A stretch of DNA of 40,134 nucleotides from Nitrospina sp. (GCA_024648695.1 JACAVV010000041.1:1-40134); one strand, 5' to 3'. Shown: positions 1-9,362, counted from the first letter of the stretch. Notes: generated by a model from the letters alone, not told the origin. Translations and numbers: made by a program.

Positions 1-34
1 GAAATTCCAGTTGTTCAGAGGTACAATCTGTCAC

Positions 35-96
35 GGCGAATTCCTTTCTTTGATTGGCAAGTCAGCCTTATTTTAAAGGCTTGAAGGGAATTCGCC
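35..96. repeat. Nested inverted repeat downstream of the flippase gene
   Basis: Outer arms GGCGAATTCCTT (35-46) and AAGGGAATTCGCC (84-96) are complementary apart from one extra C. Between them lies a second inverted repeat, AGCCTT (65-70) and AAGGCT (76-81). The element sits just beyond the stop codon of the last glycan gene, so it could fold in the 3' end of that transcript. There is no clean U-tract, so it is a weak candidate for a factor-independent terminator; an RNA-stability hairpin or a dispersed repeat is equally possible. Confidence 0.45.
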
Positions 97-121
97 ACCC
101 TTTTCTCATGCAATATTGGGG

Positions 122-1366
122 TTAGCCGGATGAATCGGAACTTCTAAATTTCCAGATTCTCCAGGCTAAAGAAACCAGGAGAATTCCCAGGGTGGATATC
201 AGGACCGTTTGGGCGACAGATTCCGCCGAATGGTGTACCCAATAGATACGGGTCAGCATAAAGAAAACCCCCGCACCCAATATATAAATAAATTGAAATT
301 CGTTTTTTGCCAGACTGTAGGTAAATACCACGTTGGCAATGGCAAGCAGGGCCATTGCTTCTGTGATGATTGTCAAAAGAGGTGCGGCTTCCGAATAATT
401 TCCGCCGAATAACAGGCGGATCAATTGTCCGGGCCATAGCATGCAGATAAACGCGAAACCGCCACCCAATAATGTGGTGAGGATCAAACTCAAAATAAAA
501 GGCCGATGATCGTTTGCGCCCGATTCATGGGCCTTGGCCACTTCAGGGAACAGAACGTGTATCAAGGCATTGGGCAGAAAAAATGCTATTCTTCCCAGAA
601 CGGCGGCTGTGGCATAGAGTCCCGCTTCTTCAGGTTTGCAAAAGTGCCGGACCAGGACAATGTCGATATTTCCCAATACGATCACCAGAGAGGTGGCTAA
701 AAAAACGGGAAAGGAATACCGGGCGATACTGGTAAGGGTTCCGGTTTTTAAGGGAACGGATGGTGCTTTTAAATAATCCTTTAAACCGATCGCGCAGACG
801 GTGATGGAAAAAGCCGCGCCCAACACACCGGCCAACAGTGCGCCATTGACACCCCAGCCAAGCCAGGCGACCAACAACAGGCCACTCAAAAACCGTGTCA
901 TGGCGGAACTGCCCGTGCCCATACCAAAATATCCGAACCGATGCAGTCCCTGAAGAACTCCCAGGAAAACCGGGACCACCAGCGAAATAGCCAATTGAAA
1001 GAGCATTAATAAAATCGAAAGGTCCTGCTCAATGTGTAAGTAGTTTTTGAGCCAGGAAACGGAACTAACCCCCGCCACTAAAAACACCAAGGCGACTCCC
1101 AGCATGACTTTAAATCCCTTGGCTAAAAGGGAAACTACTGCTTGAGGGTTTTCTTGTTCCAATTGCACGGTGTATCGTGAAAATACCAGTGGCAAAACAG
1201 CGACCGGTGCAGAAAGTATAACCCCCAGAGAATTGATCGAATTAAAGGTTCCGAATTCCACCGGATTCAACACACGGCCCACCATCAGTTGAAATAGGTA
1301 GTTGAACGCATTTCCCGAATTGAGAAGGAACAGTATCAGCAGGTTGTTGTTTATAAATTGGCGCAC
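122..1366 (-). CDS. Wzx/MOP-superfamily polysaccharide flippase (oligosaccharide translocase)
   Basis: The predicted protein has about 414 residues and about a dozen hydrophobic segments, a layout typical of O-antigen/teichoic-acid type flippases that move lipid-linked sugars across the inner membrane. The N-terminal stretch (FLLNSGNAFNYLFQLMVGR, then a segment with LNPVEFGTFN) matches the usual first helices of this family. The open frame continues 86 codons upstream of my start, but that extension is Cys/Arg-rich, unlike a membrane protein, and lies over another gene. I therefore chose the GTG at 1366, which overlaps the end of the upstream 136-residue gene by 16 bp. No good Shine-Dalgarno is visible, so the start is uncertain. 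It is the last gene of the glycan operon, as expected for an export step. The substrate is unknown. Confidence 0.8.
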   Translation of the reverse strand: MRQFINNNLLILFLLNSGNAFNYLFQLMVGRVLNPVEFGTFNSINSLGVILSAPVAVLPLVFSRYTVQLEQENPQAVVSLLAKGFKVMLGVALVFLVAGVSSVSWLKNYLHIEQDLSILLMLFQLAISLVVPVFLGVLQGLHRFGYFGMGTGSSAMTRFLSGLLLVAWLGWGVNGALLAGVLGAAFSITVCAIGLKDYLKAPSVPLKTGTLTSIARYSFPVFLATSLVIVLGNIDIVLVRHFCKPEEAGLYATAAVLGRIAFFLPNALIHVLFPEVAKAHESGANDHRPFILSLILTTLLGGGFAFICMLWPGQLIRLLFGGNYSEAAPLLTIITEAMALLAIANVVFTYSLAKNEFQFIYILGAGVFFMLTRIYWVHHSAESVAQTVLISTLGILLVSLAWRIWKFRSSDSSG

Positions 1367-1761
1367 GGGTTGGGTTTCGTCGAGGATCCGGTTTGGGGAG
1401 ATGTTTTTTCGAAAATGGCAATTTGAACCAAATAGACGGTTATCGCGTAATAAGCCAGCAGTGCGATATGATCGGAAACAGTTTTCAATCCAAAATTGAA
1501 AAGTGCAAGGGATGCAACGCAGGCTAAAAAAGCCCCAGACAAGAAATAGGTAGGGCCGGTTTCGAACATATAGTATGAGACTTTGGGGGACCTTGATCGA
1601 ATAGAGGATTGCAAAGTGCGGCACAAACTGTGCCAGGCAAATACACCGGTTATCCCTCCCAGGCTAAAAAAGTAATTCACTCCCTTGCCCCAATCTACGA
1701 AATGTCCTATGACAAATAAACCTATAGTAAGGCAGAGGAAAATTAGAAACTTCGTTATCAT
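1351..1761 (-). CDS. Small four-helix membrane protein of unknown function
   Basis: The 136-residue protein has four hydrophobic segments, at about residues 3-21, 28-47, 72-95 and 103-122, linked by short loops with a basic stretch (SSIRSRSPK) before the third. I do not recognise a family; the size resembles GtrA-like proteins but the characteristic GtrA motifs are not evident. Its ATG overlaps the stop of the upstream DUF2079-like gene (ATGA), suggesting translational coupling, and its end overlaps the flippase start. By position it probably assists sugar transfer or flipping, which is inference only. Confidence 0.65.
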   Translation of the reverse strand: MITKFLIFLCLTIGLFVIGHFVDWGKGVNYFFSLGGITGVFAWHSLCRTLQSSIRSRSPKVSYYMFETGPTYFLSGAFLACVASLALFNFGLKTVSDHIALLAYYAITVYLVQIAIFEKTSPQTGSSTKPNPCANL

Positions 1762-3368
1762 TGGATAGGCTTTCCCTGAGAATCTGGTTTTCTTTGAAAA
1801 ATAAAAAACCGATCATATTGGAAAATGATGTTGTAATAAACTTTGGTTTTTTCTATCCAATCAATAATGGCTTGTTCCTTTTCGGGGTTACTACATTTTC
1901 CATGCGCCCAACTGCAACTGTTTTCCCAAATAAACCATTTGCGAGTCAGGTCAATCACTACAAATTCAGCCCATACGAGTTCGAAGGTTGGGGACTGGGT
2001 GTTGCCGGTAAAAATACCGCCAACAAATGAAAGCAGGGATTGTCCAGAGCTTCCTAGAACAGAGTGAGGATTTTCAATCCCCTGAGGAAACCGGAAGAAG
2101 TTTTTCCGGTCTGTCAGGTGATTCCAGTTCACGGTATTTTGCACTGATATTGCTGTAGTGGCCTCCGCCGGAATATTTGCTTTAAGTGCCATCTTGATCA
2201 AGCCATCCCTCTTGGTCGGTTGGTATGCGGTGAAATGATAAGACCATCCCTTGGACGTCCAGAATTTTTGGCTTACTGGAGAGGGGGCTTTCCAAATGTG
2301 AAATCCCACCATACAAACAATCAGGATGCCATACAAAACACTTTTGCGAAACTTTAAGCGACTCCAAATCGATACTGCCTTTGGCAGTGCCTCGCTGAAA
2401 GCAAGAATCACAGGGGCGACCAATCCAGCGGTGTAGTGGTATTTCCAGCCGTAATAATTGGGGTCTGATGAGAGTAAAGAAATAGCGGCCAGGGGTAACG
2501 CCAGAATCAGGATTCCAGGACGAAGTAGAGAAAGGAAGCCGAGGGGAATGAAGATATATAGTAAAAATTTTAATTTTCCGGGCTCAGACACAATGGCCCA
2601 AAGCGCATGGAAAGGGTGGGTTACCAGATAGATAAGAATTTCACTCAGGCTGTTGCCCATCCAGGAAAAAGCACTGGAGTCCAGTCCACCTTTCACTCCA
2701 GTGGTGAATGTAGGAATTAAAAAATGGGTGGCCAAATAAAAATAAGCCAAACCAGCAATGAACAAAATGGATCCCTCGCGCCACTTTTTCTTTATCAAAA
2801 CCAGGTAAATCCCACATGCCGCGGTTTGCAGGGCGAAGGGTTCCTTGACCAAAGCCAACGCCAATGCACAAGCAAGCGCCCCGGATAATTTCCCCTTTTT
2901 TTCCAGAAAAAAGAAGGCGAACAGCAAGGGAACCGCAAGATGGTCCATGTGAAAATCGAACAGGGCGTTGTACCATACAGGAAAATAAAGGCCATAAGCC
3001 AAAGCGCATAACCCGCCATAATTCCGATACAGCCAGACGATAGGTAGTAATAGAGCCCCGGATTGAAGGATCAACAGGAGGTAGGGAACCCAATCCAAAG
3101 GAAACAAACGATAAAGATACGCGTAAAACACCATAAAGGGTTGGGCGTGTACATTGAATAGATACCACCATTCTCCCTGCGCCATACGATAAAAATGGTG
3201 CATGAAAAAACCCATGTCCGCAATTGAAGTATGCAGGGAGGCATATTTCAGGCAAGCCATAAAGCTTATGATTAAAAAGAAAAATACAAATATTCGCCAC
3301 TCGGGTTTCATTATTTTTAAAAGGTGTGGCGCAAAGGATGAAGGTGCGGTGCTCAAACAAGGCCTCAT
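1758..3368 (-). CDS. DUF2079-like multi-pass membrane protein (possible GT-C type glycosyltransferase)
   Basis: The protein has 536 residues: many transmembrane helices through roughly residue 380, then a soluble C-terminal part of about 150 residues. The first periplasmic loop carries an acidic residue in SIADMGFFMHHFYRMAQG followed by HAQPFMVFYAYLY, a pattern known from DUF2079 proteins, which are thought to be GT-C-like. The chosen ATG lies one base after the upstream stop codon. An internal ATG at 3311 (residue 20, MKPEWRIFVFF), directly before the first helix, is an equally plausible start. Its probable role is adding a sugar from a polyprenyl-phosphate donor on the outer face of the inner membrane; donor and acceptor are unknown. 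Confidence 0.65.
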   Translation of the reverse strand: MRPCLSTAPSSFAPHLLKIMKPEWRIFVFFFLIISFMACLKYASLHTSIADMGFFMHHFYRMAQGEWWYLFNVHAQPFMVFYAYLYRLFPLDWVPYLLLILQSGALLLPIVWLYRNYGGLCALAYGLYFPVWYNALFDFHMDHLAVPLLFAFFFLEKKGKLSGALACALALALVKEPFALQTAACGIYLVLIKKKWREGSILFIAGLAYFYLATHFLIPTFTTGVKGGLDSSAFSWMGNSLSEILIYLVTHPFHALWAIVSEPGKLKFLLYIFIPLGFLSLLRPGILILALPLAAISLLSSDPNYYGWKYHYTAGLVAPVILAFSEALPKAVSIWSRLKFRKSVLYGILIVCMVGFHIWKAPSPVSQKFWTSKGWSYHFTAYQPTKRDGLIKMALKANIPAEATTAISVQNTVNWNHLTDRKNFFRFPQGIENPHSVLGSSGQSLLSFVGGIFTGNTQSPTFELVWAEFVVIDLTRKWFIWENSCSWAHGKCSNPEKEQAIIDWIEKTKVYYNIIFQYDRFFIFQRKPDSQGKPIQ

Positions 3369-3369
3369 T

Positions 3370-5490
3370 TCATAATTCGCGGGGTTTTCTTGACTTAAAC
3401 TTTATCAGGGCCATAAAAACAATTAATGCTGTTAAACCAGAAATCCAGGTCCCTATCAAAAAATAAATCTGGGGGGTAAAATATAGGATGTACTCATCAG
3501 CGGGACTGGTGGGGTCGAACTCAAAACGAATTCCAAATCCTGGCACCGATTGGTTGAGTGTGTTCAGTACTGGTTTCATACAGAAAGCCTGAAGACCCAT
3601 GTTAACCAGAAATGATTGGCAAGTCGCGTTCTGATTTCTTTTATTTAATGTCCAGCGGCTGTGATAATTTTGTTTGAATTCGATCCTCACCTTTTTACAA
3701 CCGGAACCGGTTAATCGAAAGCGGTATTCCACCGGACTGATTTTCTTGTGACTGGAAAGGCAATTACCTTTTTCTTTTGAGGATAAACCGTCAAGGGAAT
3801 AGGCTCTTAAATATGGGTTATTTGAAGAGACTTCAAACACGGCCAGTGAAGTATTTTCGATAAAACGGGGAAAATGCTCCTTAAGGGACCAGTACACCTT
3901 TTTAGATTCTTGTTGTAACTCTTTCAGTTTGTCCGGTTTTAGGTGGTTGGCAATTTTTTTGAAATCATAATCTTTGTGGAAAACGAAATGACTCAGGCCC
4001 AAATTGGTGATCTCCGTTTTCGCAGTTTTTCCCGATAGCAGTTTTTGGTAGAGGGACTCTTTTATTTTGTTTTGCGCTCCGATGAAATTATAGCCGTCTA
4101 TTGGGATTTCAAAAAACTGGTCTAGACGGTATTGGGTTCCCTTGGCCTCGGGGTTCATTCGGTCTTTAAAAGACCAATAAGGAATTTTTGGAAAAATCAA
4201 GGCGCGGGCTTCTTTATTGTGATCCTTAAAATACTGTTTAACACTTTGGTAGTCTTTGGTGATTTTAAACCCTGACAGCACTCCGTTCATGATGTGCGAA
4301 TGGGTTATGCTGGTGAATGCAAGGAGCAGTGCCAGGATTCTAAAAAAACGCTGGTTCCACATTGGATGCTTGTGGACACTGTGGAGATAAAAAAAGTAGC
4401 ACAGTGCAATACCATATAAATATTTGTTCGGTTGGCGAAGTGCGCTGAGAAAAGACAGTTTTTCCAACAAGAATGAATTCAGGTGCAGAGGATCTTTGTT
4501 CCCCAGGGATAAATACCAAAACACAATGAGAAGCACACTAAAAAATGATAAATCCTTTTGTCGATAGGGACCCCGTGTTGCTGAATAAACTAGAAGCATT
4601 ATCAAAACAGTCATGACCAAAGACACTATAGGGTGCTCTGCCAACTCCTGCGTATGATAAAAAAGTAAAAAGCTGGAAAGAAAAGAAATGTGAGACGAGG
4701 CCCTGGAAAAAATCTCCAATTGGTTGAATGAGGTGTCCATGACCCCTTCAATAAAACTGCCAAATAACAACTTGTTTCCCACCGGTAAGATCCAGTAGCA
4801 ATTGAGTGCTAAAAAAAGAAGAATAATGATTGTTGTCCGAATCAAGAATTTTCGCGTGCACCATTGCTCATTTTCAGTACAAAACCGGAACATGAGGAAA
4901 CCCAGTGCGGATAGTAGGCCCAGGATTATAAGTGCAGGGTGGAACAATAATGAAAAAAAAAGGATGGATAATAGTCCATTTTGACAGGAGAAATTAGTGT
5001 CCAGATATTTCCGCAAAAAAGTAAATCCCAGTAGAAGGAATCCCAGCCCATATATTAATATTTCCTGAGAAAAGGTGAAAGCGTGTAATGAAAGGGAAAA
5101 GCTGTATACCAATAGCAAGTGGATTACCAAAGCCTTTGAAGAGCCTTCCCTGATATTGAAACCCGCAAAAACCAGGCTGGAAATACTGAGGAAAACCAGA
5201 GCCAATTGTAATGAAAGTTTCGATGCCCACTCAATCGGTAAAACCGATAGTAAATTTTGATAAATATAAAAGGGAAGGTAGGACGATGTGAAAATTCTTT
5301 CCTCACCAAAATTGACATCGACCCATCGGTAATATTCCCGGGTGTCCTGCTGAGAAACCCAAACGCTGGAATCTGTGTGCATAACGATGGCAGAATGATT
5401 CCCCCAAAAAATGATCCCGTAAAAAATCAATTGGATGCCAATAAATAGTCCCATATTGAGGAGTAAAGTGCGATGAAGTCGACCTGTCAT
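3370..5490 (-). CDS. Large multi-pass membrane protein, GT-C/YfhO-like
   Basis: The product has about 706 residues. Some 12 hydrophobic segments occupy roughly residues 10-430, followed by a soluble region of about 250 residues and one final C-terminal helix before a basic tail (KFKSRKPREL). An aromatic-rich first extracytoplasmic loop with acidic residues (TREYYRWVDVNFGEE) and the overall layout resemble bacterial GT-C glycosyltransferases or YfhO-type proteins, but I cannot name the family firmly. I chose the ATG at 5490, two bases after the stop of the upstream methyltransferase gene, over an in-frame TTG at 5508 that would overlap it. It lies between glycosyltransferase genes and the flippase. 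Confidence 0.6.
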   Translation of the reverse strand: MTGRLHRTLLLNMGLFIGIQLIFYGIIFWGNHSAIVMHTDSSVWVSQQDTREYYRWVDVNFGEERIFTSSYLPFYIYQNLLSVLPIEWASKLSLQLALVFLSISSLVFAGFNIREGSSKALVIHLLLVYSFSLSLHAFTFSQEILIYGLGFLLLGFTFLRKYLDTNFSCQNGLLSILFFSLLFHPALIILGLLSALGFLMFRFCTENEQWCTRKFLIRTTIIILLFLALNCYWILPVGNKLLFGSFIEGVMDTSFNQLEIFSRASSHISFLSSFLLFYHTQELAEHPIVSLVMTVLIMLLVYSATRGPYRQKDLSFFSVLLIVFWYLSLGNKDPLHLNSFLLEKLSFLSALRQPNKYLYGIALCYFFYLHSVHKHPMWNQRFFRILALLLAFTSITHSHIMNGVLSGFKITKDYQSVKQYFKDHNKEARALIFPKIPYWSFKDRMNPEAKGTQYRLDQFFEIPIDGYNFIGAQNKIKESLYQKLLSGKTAKTEITNLGLSHFVFHKDYDFKKIANHLKPDKLKELQQESKKVYWSLKEHFPRFIENTSLAVFEVSSNNPYLRAYSLDGLSSKEKGNCLSSHKKISPVEYRFRLTGSGCKKVRIEFKQNYHSRWTLNKRNQNATCQSFLVNMGLQAFCMKPVLNTLNQSVPGFGIRFEFDPTSPADEYILYFTPQIYFLIGTWISGLTALIVFMALIKFKSRKPREL

Positions 5491-5492
5491 GA

Positions 5493-6419
5493 TTAGCGCT
5501 TTTTGCAAGGGAATAATTCGGTGGCTTTTTCCGCTTCAACGTATAGCAGGGATGTTTTTCCAAAGAGGGAGGTGAAATAGGTGAAAGGAAATATTAACAG
5601 AGACAGGGGTAAAAGCAGGAGGGCATGTAATTCCGGCCTAATATCGTATTTTATCAGCTTGATCAAAGCACTGGAGTATATATAGGGCGTAAAAATGGGG
5701 TATTTTACATTCAATACCTTGAATCCTGTTTTTTCGAGGAATGCATACAGCGACCGTTTGCTGAAATGATAGGTGTGGTAAGGGGGATCCCAGGACGATG
5801 TGTCTTTAAAAAATCGCCAGGTCATTTCAAAGGAGTCACTGTTGGGAACTTCAATATGGAGTTTTCCACCGGGCTTTAAAAGACGATTGGCCACTGCCAG
5901 GTCTTGTGCCGGATTGTAGGTATGCTCCAAAGAATGAAACAGGCATAAATGATCGAAAGGGGTTTCCATGCCATCCAAACCGGACAGTTCGCCGACAAAC
6001 ACTTCGATGCCGTAATTGCTTTGAATGTGTTTGGCCAGCCGGGCGTCCAGGTCCAGGCCATAGACTTTGCATCCCCTCCGTTTTGCGGAAAGTAGAAAAT
6101 GGCCGTCTCCACAACCCACATCCAATACCCGGTCTCCCTGCTTTGCAAGAATGTTTCTAGAAAAATGAACACGCCATTGTTTTAGAAAATTTATCAGCCG
6201 ATGGAGACGGTTGGGATTGTCCGGTGTGTTGTAATCGGATGCGTAAAGTTTGGCTACCGATGGCAAGGTTAAACGTGGGTTCAAATAAATGAGCTGGCAT
6301 CGGTCGCATTGAACGATATCCCAGTGGGTGCGCCCAGTCCGGGCATGACTTCGCACAGATTTGTAGAGAGAGTAATTTTTGGATCCGCATAAATTGCAAT
6401 TGATGTATTCTTCTTCCAT
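5493..6419 (-). CDS. Class I SAM-dependent methyltransferase with N-terminal zinc-ribbon
   Basis: The 308-residue protein opens with a four-cysteine zinc-ribbon pattern (CNLC at residues 8-11 and CDRC at 38-41). The SAM-binding glycine motif is VLDVGCGDGHF at about 99-109, with the acidic end of strand 2 at GLDLDAR. LFHSLEHTYNPAQDL and the LLKPGGKLHIEVPN segment are typical of the Methyltransf_23 group. A hydrophobic C-terminal stretch may lie on the membrane. Such enzymes in polysaccharide loci usually methylate a sugar or an exposed glycan end. The start is one base after the stop of the upstream glycosyltransferase gene, indicating co-translation. Confidence 0.8.
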   Translation of the reverse strand: MEEEYINCNLCGSKNYSLYKSVRSHARTGRTHWDIVQCDRCQLIYLNPRLTLPSVAKLYASDYNTPDNPNRLHRLINFLKQWRVHFSRNILAKQGDRVLDVGCGDGHFLLSAKRRGCKVYGLDLDARLAKHIQSNYGIEVFVGELSGLDGMETPFDHLCLFHSLEHTYNPAQDLAVANRLLKPGGKLHIEVPNSDSFEMTWRFFKDTSSWDPPYHTYHFSKRSLYAFLEKTGFKVLNVKYPIFTPYIYSSALIKLIKYDIRPELHALLLLPLSLLIFPFTYFTSLFGKTSLLYVEAEKATELFPCKKR

Positions 6420-6420
6420 G

Positions 6421-7575
6421 TCAGTTTGAAGCGAATAATTCCGGGTAACATTTGGGGAGTAGAGACGCCTTGTCGTATTTTTTTGCCCATATGCGACTGT
6501 TGATAGAACGCATTTTGTAATATTGGGAATTAGTCAACAGCTTCTCGACCGAGGACACAAAACCTTTTTTATCATGGAATACATCCGCGCACCCGTGTTC
6601 CTGTGCTTCCAGAGCGGTGCCCGTGGTGCCATTGGTTACAATGGGAAGCCCGCAAGCCGCATATTCCCTGATTTTTAACGAATCTCCATAGTAGATCCAG
6701 CTATGTTCACCAATATAATCGGTTATTCCAATAGAGGCTTGGGCCATCACTTGCAAACTGTCCTCATAAGAAAGCATGCCGTGAAAATGAATATGTTGTT
6801 CTACAGGTTTCCCTGTTATCAAGTGTGCTATTTTTTTTCTGCCTGGCCCGTCACCCACGATTTCCAGTTTGAAAGCCTTGCCAAGCCGACGCGATAATTG
6901 ATCCACTGCCCATACGATTTCATCATAGTTGAGCCCTTCATGCAAAATACTACTCAATACCAGAGTGAAGTGTTTTCGCTCTTCTGTCGGGTAAAACGGA
7001 ATACCCTCGATTGCTGGTGAATTGGGGAGATACAAATACTTGTTTGAAGAATGAAGGGCATTGAATTTCTCTATCATCCTTTGAGAAACAGCGGTGACGC
7101 GGTCCGCTTTTTTTAAGGCGAACAAAAACAATTTCAGATACAAGGAATTTAACAACGAGTTTGAGAATCGGTTTTCAGAGTAATCAATGGCATGAAAATA
7201 AAGGATTCCCCTGCGCTGAAATTTTTTCAAAAAATACGCCGTGATAAAATTGAGTGGATCCACTGCAATATAATAATGTTGCACTTTAATCTTTTGCAAT
7301 GAAAGGCTCAGATTCATAAACACCTCACCCAGCCAACGCAACGGAGGTGTTTTGGGAAATACAAAATATTCTCTTATCGTTTGCTCTTGTTTCCCACTTC
7401 GAAACTTTAGTTTTGATGAAATATCAGTCGATTCAAGTTCGTTTTCCAGAAGGACAATCGTTCGCCCCTGTTCGGCAAAATAATCGATGACCCGGTCCAT
7501 GCCGCCTTTTTTCGGATTACCTTTTGTCGTATACCTGTGGATGAGTACCAATATATCCGGTTTCAAAGTTTGCAT
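6421..7575 (-). CDS. GT4-family (GT-B fold) glycosyltransferase
   Basis: The 384-residue length is standard for GT4 enzymes. The C-terminal Rossmann domain carries the nucleotide-sugar-binding part, with VGDGPGRKKI and the EX7E-like region KIREYAACGLPIVTNG near residues 305-320. The N-terminal acceptor domain contains a glycine-rich KGGMDRVIDYF. It should transfer a sugar from a nucleotide donor on the cytoplasmic side to a lipid-linked acceptor; the sugar cannot be read from the sequence. Its ATG lies 13 bp inside the end of the upstream asparagine-synthetase-like gene, so the two are translationally coupled. Confidence 0.85.
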   Translation of the reverse strand: MQTLKPDILVLIHRYTTKGNPKKGGMDRVIDYFAEQGRTIVLLENELESTDISSKLKFRSGKQEQTIREYFVFPKTPPLRWLGEVFMNLSLSLQKIKVQHYYIAVDPLNFITAYFLKKFQRRGILYFHAIDYSENRFSNSLLNSLYLKLFLFALKKADRVTAVSQRMIEKFNALHSSNKYLYLPNSPAIEGIPFYPTEERKHFTLVLSSILHEGLNYDEIVWAVDQLSRRLGKAFKLEIVGDGPGRKKIAHLITGKPVEQHIHFHGMLSYEDSLQVMAQASIGITDYIGEHSWIYYGDSLKIREYAACGLPIVTNGTTGTALEAQEHGCADVFHDKKGFVSSVEKLLTNSQYYKMRSINSRIWAKKYDKASLLPKCYPELFASN

Positions 7576-9362
7576 TCATGTCCTCGGAAAAAAGACTGGG
7601 TCCACAGATGGAACAAGAAGGCTTTCCACAGAAGCCAATCCTTGCCATCCAGATCAAACTTACCAGGCGGATCAAATAGCTCCAGGATTTCTTTTCTGGA
7701 GACAAAGTCGTATAGTCTGCTATTGGGAGATTCGCGAAGCTCTTCCAGAATTTCGTTTCTGTTGTTTTTTAAAACATCTGAAACCGGAAGCATCATACCA
7801 AACTTTTTCCTCCAGCTTATTTCAGGAGGCAGGTAACGTTGCGAAAGTTTGCGGAGAATATATTTATCGTGGACTTTCCAAGGAGAAAAATAGCTTCCAG
7901 CCAGTTTGTATCGGGTGGGAATGCTGAAAATAAATTCGACCAAATTGTGATCCAGAAAGGGAACACGTGCCTCAACCGATTGGGCCATGGTGCCTTTATC
8001 CACTTTCATTAAAAGGTGGTTGGGGAGTTGATAAAGCACATCGTATCGAGTGTGCTGTTGAAAAATATCACCCCGAAATGCACCGATCTGTTTATGGCTG
8101 TAACGGGCATGACTCAGAAATCCCTTTCTCCACGGAGGAAATCGCGACATTGCGAAATAAAAAGCGGTGTCACGTAAAAAGGCGGGGATCCAGTTGAAGG
8201 GAAACTTTGAAAAAGCAAATTTGCTGTAGCCTCCATTGATTTCATCCGAACCCTCTCCCAGAAGAACGACTTTTATTCCCCTTTCGGCCAGAATTCTGGA
8301 CATCATTCGAGTGCTCAACAATCCGGCGTCGGTCGAATTTAAATCATCAAAATATCCGATGCTGGAACGCAGGGTGTCCATAAAGTTTCGGGTGTCGATG
8401 AAGAGTTCGTCGTGTTCGCTCCCAATATGTTGACTGACACGCCTGGCATATTCTCCCTCGCTGTTTTTATGATCGAATACAAGAGTGAACGTATGTAGAC
8501 GTTGGGTATGTTGCTTGGCGATGGCCGCGATGGTGCTGGAATCCAGTCCGCCGGAAAGCATTACGCCTACCGGAACATCCGCGCGCATTCTCAAGCGGAC
8601 GCTTTCGTTTAATAGTTTGTCGTAAAGGTCCAGCGCCTGATCCCAATCGAGGTATTTATACTTGGATTGTTCTTCCAGTTGCCAGTAGAGGCACCTTTGT
8701 TCAACCTTAAATGTTTTGGCATTGAATAGAAGCCATTCCCCAGGTTGAATTTTCTGAATGCCCTTGATGAGAGTGTGTTGATTGTCCGGAAGCCAATTAA
8801 ACCCAAAAAAACGCTGAACTTGCCGGGTGTCGAGTTCAGGATCCAAACCCAGGAAATCCAGAGCTCGAAAAGCTTTGGCTTCGGATGCGAATGCAAACAG
8901 TTCATTGCCCTTAAAAAAATATAGGGGTTTAATGCCGATACGGTCCCTTGCCAGATAGACGCATTGATCCTTTTGATCATAAAGCGCAAAAGAAAACATT
9001 CCGTTGAACCGGTTCAAACATTCGATTCCCCACTCCATGAACGCAATTAAAAGAACCTCTGTGTCCGAAGTCGACCTGAACGAATGTCCCCGTTGCCGTA
9101 ATTGGGACCGAAGTGTTTCGTGATTATAAATCTCTCCATTGAACACAAGTGTGAACCGGCCACACGGACTCGACATGGGTTGTCGCCCTTTTTCGGAAAG
9201 ATCCAGGATACTCAAACGCTTATGGCCCAAATAAACATTAGAGTTTGCATCGCAAAAAAGTCCATCCTGGTCCGGGCCCCGGTGGTTTTGCAATGAATTC
9301 ATTCGTTCAAGCGTTTCTTGAGCTAAGGGTGCGGAGCTAATCAAACCGCTAATACCACACAT
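7563..9362 (-). CDS. asnB: Glutamine-hydrolysing asparagine synthetase (AsnB-type amidotransferase)
   Basis: The 599-residue protein begins MCGISG, so Cys2 becomes the N-terminal nucleophile of the class II glutaminase domain. NHRGPDQDG at about 27-35, FNGEIYNH at about 74-81 and a downstream GMFSFALYD complete that half. The ATP-pyrophosphatase P-loop SGGLDSS is at 270-276, and LLGEGSDEINGGY and VPFLDHNL follow. The reaction is ATP-dependent transfer of glutamine amide nitrogen to a carboxylate. The genuine asparagine enzyme and homologues that amidate uronic acids in glycan clusters cannot be told apart by eye; the location favours a glycan role. An AAAGGT ribosome binding site precedes the ATG by five bases. 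Confidence 0.88.
   Translation of the reverse strand: MCGISGLISSAPLAQETLERMNSLQNHRGPDQDGLFCDANSNVYLGHKRLSILDLSEKGRQPMSSPCGRFTLVFNGEIYNHETLRSQLRQRGHSFRSTSDTEVLLIAFMEWGIECLNRFNGMFSFALYDQKDQCVYLARDRIGIKPLYFFKGNELFAFASEAKAFRALDFLGLDPELDTRQVQRFFGFNWLPDNQHTLIKGIQKIQPGEWLLFNAKTFKVEQRCLYWQLEEQSKYKYLDWDQALDLYDKLLNESVRLRMRADVPVGVMLSGGLDSSTIAAIAKQHTQRLHTFTLVFDHKNSEGEYARRVSQHIGSEHDELFIDTRNFMDTLRSSIGYFDDLNSTDAGLLSTRMMSRILAERGIKVVLLGEGSDEINGGYSKFAFSKFPFNWIPAFLRDTAFYFAMSRFPPWRKGFLSHARYSHKQIGAFRGDIFQQHTRYDVLYQLPNHLLMKVDKGTMAQSVEARVPFLDHNLVEFIFSIPTRYKLAGSYFSPWKVHDKYILRKLSQRYLPPEISWRKKFGMMLPVSDVLKNNRNEILEELRESPNSRLYDFVSRKEILELFDPPGKFDLDGKDWLLWKAFLFHLWTQSFFRGHECKL

Noticed and set aside
1367-1624. 86-codon upstream extension of the flippase reading frame
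   Set aside because: It overlaps a better-supported small membrane-protein gene, its translation is Cys/Arg-rich and unlike a membrane or signal sequence, and flippases start close to the first helix.
2641-3360. 239-codon minus-strand ORF within the DUF2079-like gene
   Set aside because: It is an alternative frame of a strongly supported membrane-protein gene and has no domain pattern.
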